Below are positions 32,815 to 43,837 of a DNA stretch of 64,000 nt, one piece after another. Every line of letters starts with the position of its first letter. Position 1 is the first letter of the stretch. The notes beneath the pieces are model-generated. The model was not told the origin of the DNA. It saw only the letters and a program-made list of their open reading frames with translations, and ran no database searches. Source of the stretch: Bemisia tabaci (taxonomy: Eukaryota > Arthropoda > Insecta > Hemiptera > Aleyrodidae). The stretch is taken from positions 35,392,263 to 35,456,262 of the forward strand of contig NC_092800.1 of assembly GCF_918797505.1 (NCBI RefSeq), given 5' to 3'. A program made the translations under genes and the position numbers.

Positions 32815-33365
32815 GTGGCGAAGTTTCATGAAAAATAAAATCTTAACATTTCACACGAAATATTTCATGAAAATTCAGAAATGTATGAAATATATATAGA
32901 AAATACCGGCTCCTTGTCATGTTTCGCTAAATGTAAAAATTGTGACTTTCTTATATTTTTGTGCGTTTGAGTGCGGGTTGCATACATGGAGAAAAAACAC
33001 GGTTTCGACGGTTACCGCACGGTAATGTCACACAGGATTCCGCGGTAGTGGAACCGTGGATTTTGGTAATGTTATTGATGAGCACAAGAGCATAACGATG
33101 CTCATAATATAGTATGTCTGTGCCCACAGTAATATTACGGTGAACACGGTCATATCACCGTGCTCATCGTTACAAGAATCAAAATCCACGTGTCTACTTC
33201 CGTGTAGTCCCATGTGACATTACTACCATTGTAACGGTAGAACAACTGTGTTTTTTTTTTTCTCGGTGTACTTAAGCCCCCGAAAATATGAAATATTTCA
33301 CAGCCTCGTGAAATTTAATAAAATATTTCACTGAAATTTCCAATCTTTCATTCTTTCTTACGTTT
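32815..33365. mobile_element. GCAGGGTGGC repeat split by a TA-flanked MITE
   Basis: The outer parts (CAGGGTGGCGAAGTTTCATG ... GTGCGGGTTGCATA and AAAATATGAAATATTTCAC ... CATGCCACCT) match 23498-23757. Inserted at 32985-33268 is a palindrome starting CATGGAGAAAAAACACGG and ending TTTTTTTTTCTCGGTG, with TA on both sides. Confidence 0.75.
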
Positions 33366-34054
33366 CATGCCACCTCAATAGAAATATCTTTTTCATCCCG
33401 AATGCCTCTTTTAAAAATGAAGAAAAAAACAACCCTATGAAGTGGCCCGAAACCTGTATGTAACAAGGTGGAGAAATGGTGGTGGGTCCACACCATTTCG
33501 TGGGGAAAACAAAGCCAAGAAGTTCCAAAAATTAAAATTAGAGTCAAAAATAATCTTTTGAACTCTAATGCGCACCAGTACGAAACTTTTAAAAACTGCC
33601 TCTTTTAAAAAAGTGCCCAAATGCAGTTACGTTCTTTCGTCTGGAAAACGACGGAACATGTCCATGCACCCGGTCCATTTGTGTTAAGGTTATCACCTGA
33701 TTTCCAGTCCACTTCGCCGAACGCTCGTGCCGCAGCTCTCAGCAATCGATTAATTCACCAACACGCACGCTAATCGATGCAAGACTAGATGAGTGATGAC
33801 ACAGAATTCATGTAAGATCATGAGTACCGCGATACACTTATGGATGGTTGTCAGGTCTTTAACGTATCATGAGATAGTTGGCCCGGGAAGCGTGATTCAG
33901 CAGGGCGAGCCTGGGAAGGCGGTCCTTAAGATAAGATACTGCTTCGAATGATCGAGGGAGGACGTAGGGATCGGCGCTGGCAATTCATCAAGTTGGCAGC
34001 CTGGTTTTTGTCTGTTTAAATGCGTGTAAAACAATCGATATCAATCGAAGCAAT
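33366..34054. other. No gene recognised
   Basis: About 33615-33660 resembles the end of the GTGCTAAGG MITE family (GTTACGTTCTTTCGTC). I see nothing else. Confidence 0.4.
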
Positions 34055-34584
34055 TGAGATGTTGCCCGTGTGAGGAATTTGCGATTTAACTGTTCATTCT
34101 TATGTAAAAGTTCGCGAGAAATTCGATGGTGCCACTGGTTTTCTCTGAAATCAACTCCCAAGCTCAAAAAAAGCTCTCAAGTTGAGATCAAAATGGAGGG
34201 GATATAGGGATATCCCCTCCATTTTGATCTCAACTTGAGGGTAGGGAGGGCCCTACCCTGAGAATCCACGTCTACATCCATGCAAAGATAGGGAGCAAAT
34301 ACATTGACAGGGCTGCCACTTTATTTGGGGACTCTAAAGCTGAAAACACGGCAACCCTGCTAATATATTTGTTCCCTATCTTCGCACGGAGAGTTTGTCT
34401 TGATGTAGAGGTGGACTCTCAGGGTAGGGTGGGATATCCCCTCCATTTTTGCCTCAACTTGAGAGCTTTTTTTGAGCTTGGGAGTTGATTTCAGAGAAAA
34501 CCAGTGGCACCATCGTGTTTCTCGCGAACTTTTACATAAGAATCAGTAATCAAATCGCAAATTCCTCACACATGCAACATCTCC
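34055..34584. mobile_element. GTGAGGAATTTGCG foldback element, copy 1 (530 bp)
   Basis: This is a giant palindrome. GTGTGAGGAATTTGCGATTT at the left and its mirror at the right pair for about 180 bases (CAACTCCCAAGCTCAAAA, GGAGGGGATATAGGGATA). A further inner pair is GATAGGGAGCAAATACATTG with GTTCCCTATCTTCGC. Copies: 34874 and 52379, with partial copies at 27280, 27847 and 35865. Confidence 0.8.
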
Positions 34585-34611
34585 ACTTCAGCTGCCTCAC
34601 CTAGACTGACA

Positions 34612-34866
34612 TACTAATATAAGGGAAGCACCGTATGAAGCTTCAGGCGCCGCCCAATTTCCTTGGATAAAACTCGACTTTCTCGGTAAACTTATGTATA
34701 TTTTTCTTCCGATTCCTCAGATAATTTTGTTCGCAATTTCATCCAAAACTCCTGAGAATTTTAGAGAAAAGTATTCATAAATTTCCTTGAAAATGAATAT
34801 TTTAGTGAAAGAAATTCGGCAACTCTCGAATGTTCGTACGACGTTTTCCCTCAGCACGACAGTAGA
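34612..34866. mobile_element. GTGCTAAGG-family MITE, copy 2
   Basis: Landmarks GGGAAGCACCGTATGA at the left and GTACGACGTTTTCCCTCAGC at the right, with the shared core GGAAAAATATTCATAA-like sequence. Confidence 0.65.
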
Positions 34867-34873
34867 TTTAATG

Positions 34874-35832
34874 GAACTGTTGCACGTGTGAGGAATTTGC
34901 GATGTAAGTACTGATTACTTTGTAGAATTTCGCGGAAAAAAGCGGTGGTGCCACTGGTTTTCCCTGAAATCAACTTCCAAGCTCAAAAAAAGCTCTCAAA
35001 GTTGAGGCCGTAATGGAGGGGATATCCCACGCTTTGTTGGAAGTCTAGTTCTATGTAAAGTCGCACTCTCTATCCAAAAATAGGGAGCAATCACATTAGC
35101 AGGGTTGCCGTGTTTTCAGTTTTAAAGTCCCCAAACAGAGTGGCACCCCTGCTAGTGTATTTTCCTCCTACCTTTGCATAGAGAGTGCGGCCTAATATAG
35201 GGTAGACTTCCAACATTGCGTGGGATATCCCCTCTATTACGGCCTCAACTTTAAGAGTTTTTTTTTTTTTTTTTTGGGTTTGGGAGTTGATTTCAGAGAA
35301 AAAACTGGTGGCACCATCGTTTCTCTCAGAAAATTCTGCATAGGAATCACAGTACTTAATGTGATTCGATGGACGCCATATTTTGTGTCAGAACGGAATC
35401 ATGCGATGTATCGCATAAATCGGTTCCATTTTTTCAGTCATTCGTCATTTTTCTCGAATTTTGAGATCGCATTACTTTTGTTAGGAGACTAAAGCACTCT
35501 TTCACCAATTTTAACAAAGAAATTCAACGTAATAAAGGCGTGGTTTTTTTTAAGAGAGAAAATCTAGCATTCGAGTGCAGTTTCGATATCAGTATCGAAT
35601 GCTATGTTTTCTCTCTGAAAAAAACCACGCCTTTATTACGTTGAATTTCTTTGTTAAAATTGGTGAAAGAGTGCTATAGTCTCCTGACAACAGAATTGCG
35701 ATCTCAAAATTCGAGAAAAATGATTAGTAGCTGAAGAAATACAGCCAAGCGATTGATGTATCGCACGTCGTTCTGACACAAAATATGGCGTCCATCGAAT
35801 CGCCTTAAATCGCAAATCCCGCACACATGCTA
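34874..35832. mobile_element. GTGAGGAATTTGCG foldback, copy 2, with a second palindrome inside
   Basis: The left terminus TGTTGCACGTGTGAGGAATT pairs with the right terminus near 35805-35832. Inside, after the usual palindrome (to about 35350), a second palindrome at 35363-35805 runs from GATTCGATGGACGCCATATT to its mirror, with the centre near 35585. It is an insertion into the element or a compound version. Confidence 0.7.
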
Positions 35833-35864
35833 CCACTCCAGGAAAACAGTGTTGCAAATAATTT

Positions 35865-36075
35865 CAAATCAGTCAGGGATTTGCGATTGAAGTACTTTTT
35901 CCCAGTATTTCGCAAAAAACACTATGATACCACTGGTTTTCTATGAAACAAACTCTAAAGTTCAAAAATGCTCTCAAAGCTAAGGTTCTAATGGAGGAGC
36001 AGATACCCCTCGCCACGCTCGGTGAATACCTCATACCTCCAGACCTGAGTCTTGAAAATTCCGGGATCGACAAAC
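35865..36075. mobile_element. Half copy of the GTGAGGAATTTGCG family
   Basis: It contains GGGATTTGCGATTGAAGTAC, ACCACTGGTTTTC and CTCTCAAAGC in the order of the left arm. The right arm is absent. Confidence 0.55.
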
Positions 36076-36269
36076 GAAATAAATGTAACTGAAAAATGAA
36101 TTAAAATGTGAATTATATATTAATTAACGCAATTAATTGCCGCATTTTACACAGACAGGCGAGGAATGAAAATCATATTTCGGATTCAAGAGGTACCTCT
36201 TAAACGTTTTAAATTGCCTGAACATAAGCACCTGCACTCGAAAGATAAATAATTTTTTCATTGACATAC

Positions 36270-36392
36270 CTGATAGTGAGTCATCTTATACAATAATTCT
36301 TGCGTCAGCTGTAATGTCACTTTTGGTGGAATTTCATCGAGGGCGAAGAGGAAAAGTAGCGGGTCGGAACGTCCTGTCAATATTTTCCTCAT
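36270..36392 (-). CDS. Candidate coding exon, unidentified gene
   Basis: On the minus strand an open frame starts at ATG 36392 (MRKILTGRSDPLLFLFALDE) and continues with IPPKVTLQLTQELLYKMTHYQ to a strong donor, ATCAG|GTATGTC, ending at 36270 in phase 0 (41 codons). The sequence looks like an ordered protein (alternating hydrophobic residues, then an amphipathic helix), not random translation. Upstream it runs straight into the GTGCACAAAG minisatellite, so the exon's true 5' border is uncertain; ACAG just before the ATG could be an acceptor. I do not recognise the family. Confidence 0.4.
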
Positions 36393-36404
36393 CTGTCCAC
36401 AAAG

Positions 36405-36690
36405 TTGCACATCTGTGCACAAAGTTCCACACCTGTGCACAAAGTTGCACAACCTCGCACAAAGTTAATGCACATCCGTGCACAAAGTTGCACATCTGTG
36501 CACAAAGTTGGAATTGAGCGCAAAGTTGCATATTTGTACTTGTTAGGTAGGTAGGTGCATATTTGTGCACAAAGTGACTCATTTCTGCAGAAGGCGACAC
36601 ATATTATGTGCACAATCCGACACATATGTGCTTAAAGTTACACATTCGTGCTGTAAGTTTGACATATGGCACAAAGTTGCACATGTCTGC
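36405..36690. repeat. Minisatellite of GTGCACAAAGTTGCACATCT units
   Basis: More than ten imperfect copies of a 17-20 base unit built from GCACAAAGTTGCACA. The unit contains the palindromes TGTGCACA and TGCA. The array degrades towards 36690. It lies immediately upstream of the candidate exon at 36270-36392. Confidence 0.85.
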
Positions 36691-37049
36691 ACATGCACAC
36701 TCGTTGTCGTTTTTACAGTATATGTTTCCAAAAAACTGGAATTTTTGCTGTCCTTCTAGGACCTTTGTCACGTCAACTAAAATCCATGTAGGGCAACGGG
36801 GAATCCAGTCACATCAAACAGAAATCAGATAAGGACAATATTAATAAAGAGTCTCTGTAAATGTTACAGGGATTTGTATTCCGTCTGGCCCCTATGGCAC
36901 CATTTATTCATGCAGTTAAACGGAAATATTCCGTCATTGTCTACCTAAACTATAGTTCTCTTAGAAATCTGTTCACCGTGGTCACGCCATTTTCCCACCT
37001 AGCTTCTCTTTCCAGCAGATCCTGTAATTTATCATAGTGTACGGCCCCT
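36691..37049. other. No gene recognised
   Basis: I see no exon or bordered element. Confidence 0.4.
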
Positions 37050-37961
37050 CCCTGGTGAAAATTGGCAGTAGAATCTGCTGTGTTCCAAAACACCATAGAC
37101 TTTCAGCCGGCTGTAAGATTTCCAATAGCTTTTATAGCCGGCTACACAATTTCTTATAGCCTTTTATAGCCGATGGCGACCAAGCAACAGCCAGGCGATA
37201 AAGTGTATGCTAAACGTTACTAACTACGGATGCTAGACTTAGCGAGTTTTTGGACTACCGCTCTCTTTTTGGGCCGTAGTGCCTTGATTTATTTCGCGAG
37301 GAAAGCTCCGTACTTTTGAAGGATGCCTGCCATTCCCAAAATGTTTTAGCACCTTCAATTTCGTATGATACTGTGCAATACCTCTGTTGCGAAATAGTCG
37401 CTTGAAGCGCCGTGGCACGCTGGGCGCGGCGGAAGCGGGCGACCAAGCGCGATACGCGCATTGGCGCCTACAAACCTAACAGGGATACTTCACGCATTGC
37501 GCAATGCGTGAAGTATTCCTGTTAGGTTTGTAGGCGCCAGTGCGTCGCCGCTCCGCTTTGTGCTAGGCTCTAATATTTAATCTCGCGGAGTCAGCGTTTT
37601 TCAACTCATGATTTTTTAATGTTTGCACACTCCGCATGGATTATTCTCATTTAAATTGATAGGGGGAAAACATGTATTTGAGGAAAATATAATGTAAGTT
37701 TTGTTAATATTAAGGTGGCACCGTCTCAAACTTAATGATTTTCAAGGCACACGAATTTCTACACAATTTCTTATAGCCTTAGGCAATAGGAACAATAGCC
37801 CGGCTGTATACTTTTTTATCGCTTCGTATAGCCCGGCTTTATGATTTGCTCCCCTTTCTACAGACATGCAGCTATATGATTTTCTATAGTCTTCTATAGT
37901 CGGCTATAAGAACTCCTATGGTACTTTGAAACGCAGCTCCTATCGCCAATTTTTACCAGGG
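37050..37961. mobile_element. CCCTGG-ended DNA transposon, copy 2 (912 bp)
   Basis: CCCTGGTGAAAATTGGC at the left and GCCAATTTTTACCAGGG at the right, flanked by CT on both sides. The central palindrome (ATACTTCACGCATTGCGCAA) is at about 37475-37540. Confidence 0.8.
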
Positions 37962-38597
37962 CTGGTCGGTATGTGAGACCCAAGCTCCAGAGGCGGGTCC
38001 AGCAATTTTGCAACACCGAATTTCCTTCATTTAAACGCATGTTAAATAATCGATTCTTGTCGGAGCACCGGACCCCTCCAAGAATCGATACATTTCCATT
38101 CGTTTGAATGGAGAAAAACAATGTTGCCGATTTGCAGGATCCACCGATGTCGAAACGAAATAGAAAGCAGGCTCTCTAGGCATTAAGTAATTTCTGCTAA
38201 TTTCCAGAAAAATCATGAAAATCGACTCTGCATATCCCTAGAACGAACCGTGACAAAAATTGTGAATTTGCTCCGTTTAAATGGAAAAATTTGTAATCTT
38301 ACTGCATGATAGTATAAAAATTGGGTCATATTTCAACATACCAATGATAAGAGTTGGATCGCATTAAGCAAAAAGGAATCAGCGCGACTATGAAATCAAA
38401 TTTCTACAATTTTTATTAAACTACTTTACACATTCGTGATATGTCATTCAAAGAACGTAAAAATTGTCAGGCAATTTTAAAACCACCTATTGTGACACAC
38501 ATACACACACACACAAAAAACACCCTCACACACAAGAGAGAAGTTATCCCGTGGCCAATGTACTCTTCCTTCCGTCCCAAAAGTGTTGAAGTATTCT
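37962..38597. other. No gene; CA-rich microsatellite at 38496-38540
   Basis: A CA/ACAC tract near 38500-38535. About 38030-38115 has a short inverted pair (ACGCATGTTAAATAATCGATT and ATCGATACATTTCC). No exon is seen. Confidence 0.45.
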
Positions 38598-38900
38598 GAG
38601 GGTTGATTATTAGAACTGACGGAAAAATCGATAAATAAAGTTGATAATGGGAAAATGAAACGATTCTATCGGTTGAAACGGGTGGGTGTTATGAATTAAA
38701 GACAGAAAATAATCGACTAACTACAAGGTCTTTCATGGGTCGTCTATAGTTAATTCTATGTCATCGATGCCGATATTTAGTTCTGTCCATAGTACTTTGT
38801 CCATTGCAACCACACATTATACTGCCAGCAGAATCGTCCCATTTTTCCTTCGCCTTCTTTGTCTATCGCTTTGTCTATAAAATCAATAATCAGTCTGTAG
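38598..38900. mobile_element. GGGCTGATT-family MITE, copy 4 (diverged)
   Basis: GAGGGTTGATTATTAGAACT at the left and CTTTGTCTATAAAATCAATA at the right. Inside, GTCTTTCATGGGTCG resembles the equivalent words of copy 1. Confidence 0.65.
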
Positions 38901-40669
38901 TCGTACTGAAAAAAAACCTCGTATGAACATTATGAAGTTACCAAATTCCTATTGATAAAGTACGCACGAATTTTCTGGGGAACTCATGAATAATTTTCTT
39001 CCAATTTGTTTTTTTTACAAAAATTAGCAATAATATCTGAAATAGTCGAGGAAATATATCCATGACTTTCCTAAGTAATCAATTCGTTTTCCGGGAAAAT
39101 TTCGCTACGTCCAGTTGTTTAATCGAAGCTTTTCCTGAACACAACACACACTTTCTTGAATATTTACATTCTTAAATGAATTTATCCATTAATCCACTCA
39201 TAGCTCCAGAGGTTCACAGCCTCAATTATTTTTTAAGTACAAGGCAATAATAAAGCAAAATTTAAGGATTTTGTAAAGCTGCGCTGATTAAAAAACATTC
39301 CTCAACTAGGATTGATGTAACACACAAATAACAAAAAATTAAATTAATAAGGTATAAAATATCACAATTTGCTTATGTTTGTTCTCATAACTATTAAATT
39401 AGAATAATACAAGTCATAATACTTTCTTTGGAAGGAACTTGTGTCTCGAGAAATTTTGCATAATTGTATTATAAAAACCGTGTATCCTAAGATAGATACA
39501 TGAATACCCACTTGAAAGTTCTTGAAAGACTATTTTGTTTCCAATGATCACATTCGATTCAGAGGGTTTCATCATAAACATTGGACAAAATTATTTTATA
39601 GTTTATTTGAATCAAGTTCAAATAATTTACCCCTTTCGTCCTCTAGAAAAATCGGAATTTTCCATCAAAATCGAGCTTTTCCAGAGGGAAGTTAATTTTC
39701 CAGAAAATCTGCGCTCGATTGAGAAAAAGTAAGGCCGCATTCGGATTCAGCTGCCAAAATTACACGGAGAACTGTGTATTGCATGCCTAAGAAGGTCTCC
39801 TCTCCGTTCCCAATATCGCGGTTTTTCCGAAAACAAGTTTGTGAAAGCTCATCCGATTGTTTTGCGTCGGGAAGGAAGGTGAATTTTTTTTCTCAGGTTT
39901 ATTTCTTGGAGTTTCTTGGTTTCCCTTGGAGTTATTCTCACTCAGTTTCTGCCGCCGAAGCCGAAAATGACCCTCGTTTTTCCAAAATCTACCTTTTTGA
40001 AAAATTGCTTATCTGCTAGATTTGGGTACGAATTGTGAAAATATCCAACTATAATGCAACTTAACCTCCTCTTTCGGCATAGAAAAGAACAAAACGGCTG
40101 CAACTTACTCCGTAGGACACAATAAATAGTTTACCGTCGAATTTTTAAAATATTTTTCGACTCAACTTGATAAGTATCGCTCTTTTGAAAATTTACTCCG
40201 GTGGAATAATGTTCCTTTCCCCATGAACGATCAAATGTCCTCTTGATATTTTCTGACCCAATAGATTGAATTCTAACATAGTTATTGTTGAGTCAAGAGC
40301 ATTATCACTTTTATCATTGAGATCAATCAACTGATTGTGATAGGAAGCCCCTAGAACTTTTTCAGTATAAAAACTCATCTTTGTATTCTTGCATTGTTAC
40401 TCCGTAGTGTTGTGTAATAAAAAGAGTTTGTTGTCGTACGGAATAAAAGTGTCTGAATTTCAAGTGTCTTAACAGTTCTGTTTTTAAAAAAAATAAGTTT
40501 TCTGGTGGGCCTCTTTGCGAGTTTCTCGCCGAAACTTCAAAATTCGCTTTTTCGACAGAAATTGACCCCTCGGAACAGTGACCTACGCGGAGTGAGGCCC
40601 CTTCCAGTGAGCAATGGCAAATACCATCCTCCAAGATCATTACCTAAAATCTATACTTTTCGGAATGCG
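38901..40669. other. No gene; 3' side of the first GT31 gene
   Basis: AT-rich. It should contain the 3' UTR of the minus-strand gene ending at 40670, but I cannot place its poly-A site. No bordered transposon is seen. Confidence 0.4.
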
Positions 40670-43600
40670 TCAGCCACATGTAAACGGGCTATCGAGTAAC
40701 TTCTTGTACAGATCAAACATACCCTGCGTCCCAGACGCCCCAACACTGATGTAATGTTTCATCTCACACGCGCCCACTTTTTTATCCCAATTATAAAACT
40801 CCGGAGAATGCACATGCGTCACGTTGATGACCTGAGCGACCAGCCCCGTTATAAAAACATCCTCCAACGGCATGAACTTCGCTCGCAAAGCCTCGACGTA
40901 AGATTCGCGCACGATATCACTCGTGAAAAGATACGCTGGCCCCGTCACGAAATCAGGGTAATGCGAGGGGGCGAACTGTTCTGGCGAGACGTAGTACTTG
41001 CTCTTAAAATCCCTAAGAGCCCCCCAACTCTTCGCCAGCTTCCCGAAAAACGTCCGTTTGGAATCTTGATGAGACGCGACAAAACCCAGCAACTTCGGCA
41101 CGTTAATAAACATGTCATCGTCGGTTTTCAAGATGTACTTCACTTTGGGGCAGTAGTGGTCTATCCACTCCATAATGGAGGTGGTTTTGAGAGTGAGGTT
41201 ACGGTAGGTGTCGATGAATCTTCCTGCAATAATGTCGCCGAAGACAGAAGACTCTTCCTCGATTTTTGAGGTTAGGTCCGATGTGGTTCGGCCCAGGAAG
41301 AAACTCAATTGGATGTCCTTTCGTCGGGCAAAGCCGGCCCAGGTCTGTCTGATCGCCATTCGCTTGTCCATGTGACTCGGTGCTGATAGGATTAAAATTA
41401 AAAGTTTCAAGGATGTACCCAAGTCAGGGCATAGTGCGATATTCGGGATGTCGAAACCGAATTCGTAGAGGTTTCTTGTCGCTCCGATGTCTGCTGAATT
41501 TGCTTGTCCTTGAAGTTTTTCAATCTGGGGACAAAAATAAGCATAAGGAATCACTGCTACATATCCTAGTATCAAAATTTCAAGTGAAATACGGCATGAA
41601 AGCGTCAAAAAAAATTCAATCCCTATGTAAGAAATCAACGTTTCCTGAGTTCGCAAAATCAAAATTCCCGTTTGCCAAACAACATAAGTCTACATCAGAT
41701 GAATCATCAAACTTATCTCAATGTTCTGTGCATTACAGTTATACCCTCAAGGTTTTTAAGAGCAGGAAGGAATTTTTTATAAAATTCGACGTAACCTTTT
41801 TATCGTCCAATGATATAATTGGTTCCAATGACCGATTTAAGCTGCGTTGATATTGTTTTTTCTTTCTTTTTTACATAGTGTGAAGTTTGGATTTATGGAT
41901 TTAAGTTTAACTGTATGAACCCTGATTCTACTTTCGTCATTTGATTTGAACTTGTTTTAAACAAATTAAACGTGTGCGTGCTATTTAATTTTAGAAAATC
42001 AGTAGCACCATCTTGCGATTTTCGAAATTTAGCCTCAAAAATATGTTAAACTTGCAGTTACTAAGTTTAAAAAATAGCTTATGTAGTCCAGGCTGATTGA
42101 GTCGTTCATGATTCCAAGCTCATTCAGGCCAGGAGTAATTCTCCAAACCATGAAAAAACCATTCCAAAAAGTCTGTCAACTTGGCTAATAGGTTCTTTTA
42201 TTGTAATGAAAGAACACTTTTAAGATAGCACTTCGATTTTCTTATTGTACCAGGTTAAAAAGTACAAAAAATCCAAAAAGTATACTTCGAATACAAGTAA
42301 CATAAATTATGATACCTGAGACGGGGTCTTGATTTTGACGTCTTCAAAAAGCGAAAATTTAGAAGATTGATTTACGTTGCTGCGATTATCTAGGACAAAA
42401 AAGCACAGATTAGGGACTTAATTCTGGTCACAATGTTCCTAATGAAGGATTACTTTTCATAAATAAAAGAAGGTAAAAACTGAAGTTTTTCAGTGGTTTT
42501 GCAACTTTTCCTTGGGGGGGGGGGGGGTGGATGAGAGGACCAAGATAAGAATTTCAATAAGAAAAATATCTCTCTCCAGAGTAGATTCCTAAATTGACGT
42601 CTTATGAATCAGTTTCTTTGCGCCTGTCATAATGAAGAGATAAAATTTTACAAAGCACTTAAATAAACACCTTACCTGCATAGGTACCTTATTACCACTC
42701 GACCTCTAACTTTGTATCATTCTACCGAGTGAAAAGTTTAAAGAGACTTAAAAATAGATCTTCAACGATAATCGATAATGATTGATGTAACCTTTGATAG
42801 AGTTAGACCGTAGTCCATTCTGATCGCTAATCTAATCAATGTAGAAAATACATTAATAAACTGTGCTAAAAAAGTTGGCATAGAAAACACGATGGACTCT
42901 CAGCTCCAATTTTTTAATTCAGAATAAAATTCTTGCCGAAAGCTCTCGTAATCATTTTAGAACTCAAAGGACATAAAAATAAACACGATCGTCTATAGAC
43001 CTCTGAGAGTCCACTCTTAAAACTGACAACGTTCGGTATAAAATTATAATACATTGAATTTTGAAGCACATGAACGTTTACCGTGCAATCGTTGAATATC
43101 ATACAGGACAGCATTCTGCTCCCTTGGGACGGGGATTTTGTGGAGTGGGATCATTAAAGATTTTTAAGATTATTGAATTAAAATACATTAAGTTTTGAAG
43201 CACGTGGGAGTTTACTATGCAATGGTTGAATATCATACAGAACACCGTTCTGCTTCCTTGGGACAGGGATTTTGTGGAGCGAGATTATTAAGGATTCTTA
43301 AGATTATTGAATTAAAATACATTAAGGTTTGAAGCACATGGACGTTTACCGCGCAAGTGTTGAATATCATGCAGAACAGCATTCTGCTCCCTTGGGACAG
43401 GAATCTTGTGGAGCGAGCACTGGAAAAAAATACCGCTTGGATCTAGAGTCCAGACTCTTAAAAACATCGGCAAGAAAAAATACTCTTAATTCAATCGGAT
43501 TTTTGCTTAAATCGAGAACCAAGTCTCTTGATTTAAGTTGATTTACTTTTGATTCAATGAATCGAGAGTATATTTTCTTGTCAATGTTTTTAAGAGTTTG

Positions 43601-43837
43601 GATTCTGGATCCAAGCGACTTTTTTCCAGTGAGATTACTAAATATTTTTAATATATTGAATCATGACACATTAAGTTTTGAAGCACATGGACGTTTACCG
43701 TGCAATCGTTGAATATCATACAGGACGCCATTCTGCTCCCTCGGGACGGGGATTTTGTGGAGCGAGAAGAGGACCACCAGAAAAATAACGAAACTCACAC
43801 CAAGCGAATAAAAAACGCGAGGTTTTTTCGATACCAT
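40670..43837 (-). CDS. Beta-1,3-galactosyltransferase-family enzyme (GT31), three exons, paralogue A
   Basis: Coding exons 43837-43699, 42389-42316 and 41524-40670 (139 + 74 + 855 nt, 355 residues). Borders: CACG|GTAAAC; TTTTTTGTCCTAG and TCTCAG|GTATCA; TTTTTGTCCCCAG. Intron phases are 1 and 0, identical to paralogue B. Residues about 9-26 are a single membrane anchor (type II, Golgi). A short stem follows. The GT31 domain shows KRMAIRQTWAG, DTYRNLTLKT, the metal/UDP-sugar motif KTDDDMFINVP (DDD at 206-208), GPAYLF and PLEDVFITG (EDV at 292-294). It probably adds a beta-1,3-linked hexose in the Golgi; specificity is unknown. Likely N-glycan sites include NLT and NVT. The ATG has A at -3 and G at +4. 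Exon 2 is tiny and encodes only stem. Exon 1's 3' part is tandemly repeated in intron 1. Confidence 0.9.
43053..43765 (-). repeat. Tandem array of exon-1 tail plus splice donor, about 133-bp unit
   Basis: Counting the true exon 1 end (43699), the exon tail with its donor occurs four times, with donor borders at 43082, 43216, 43350 and 43699. Spacing is 134, 134 and 349, or 133 once the 214-bp MITE plus duplication in the last gap is removed. Each copy still encodes the tail (HKIPVPREQNAVLYDIQ or close variants) in frame, but has no start codon, membrane segment or acceptor. They are therefore intronic duplicates. Confidence 0.85.
43418..43631. mobile_element. CACTGG-ended MITE inside the exon-1 array, AG duplication
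   Basis: CACTGGAAAAAAATACCGC to ACTTTTTTCCAGTG, 214 bp, flanked by AG. The empty site is visible in the neighbouring array copies (GGAGCGAGATTATTA), which proves that the element is an insertion. Sister of 1738-1965. Confidence 0.88.

Noticed and set aside
36405..36690. CRISPR array
   Set aside because: Units are contiguous and imperfect with no spacers, and the genome is eukaryotic; this is a minisatellite.
40754..41269. 171-codon plus-strand frame
   Set aside because: Antisense shadow of the GT31 A catalytic exon.
41525..41662. Extension of the GT31 A catalytic exon upstream to an ATG at 41662
   Set aside because: The acceptor TTTTTGTCCCCAG at 41525-41537 interrupts it, paralogue B starts at the matching place, and a separate membrane-anchor exon exists at 43699-43837.
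42660..42720. Extra GT31 A exon with donor ATGCAG|GTAAGG
   Set aside because: An in-frame stop and incompatible phase; the exon at 42316-42389 fits both phases instead.
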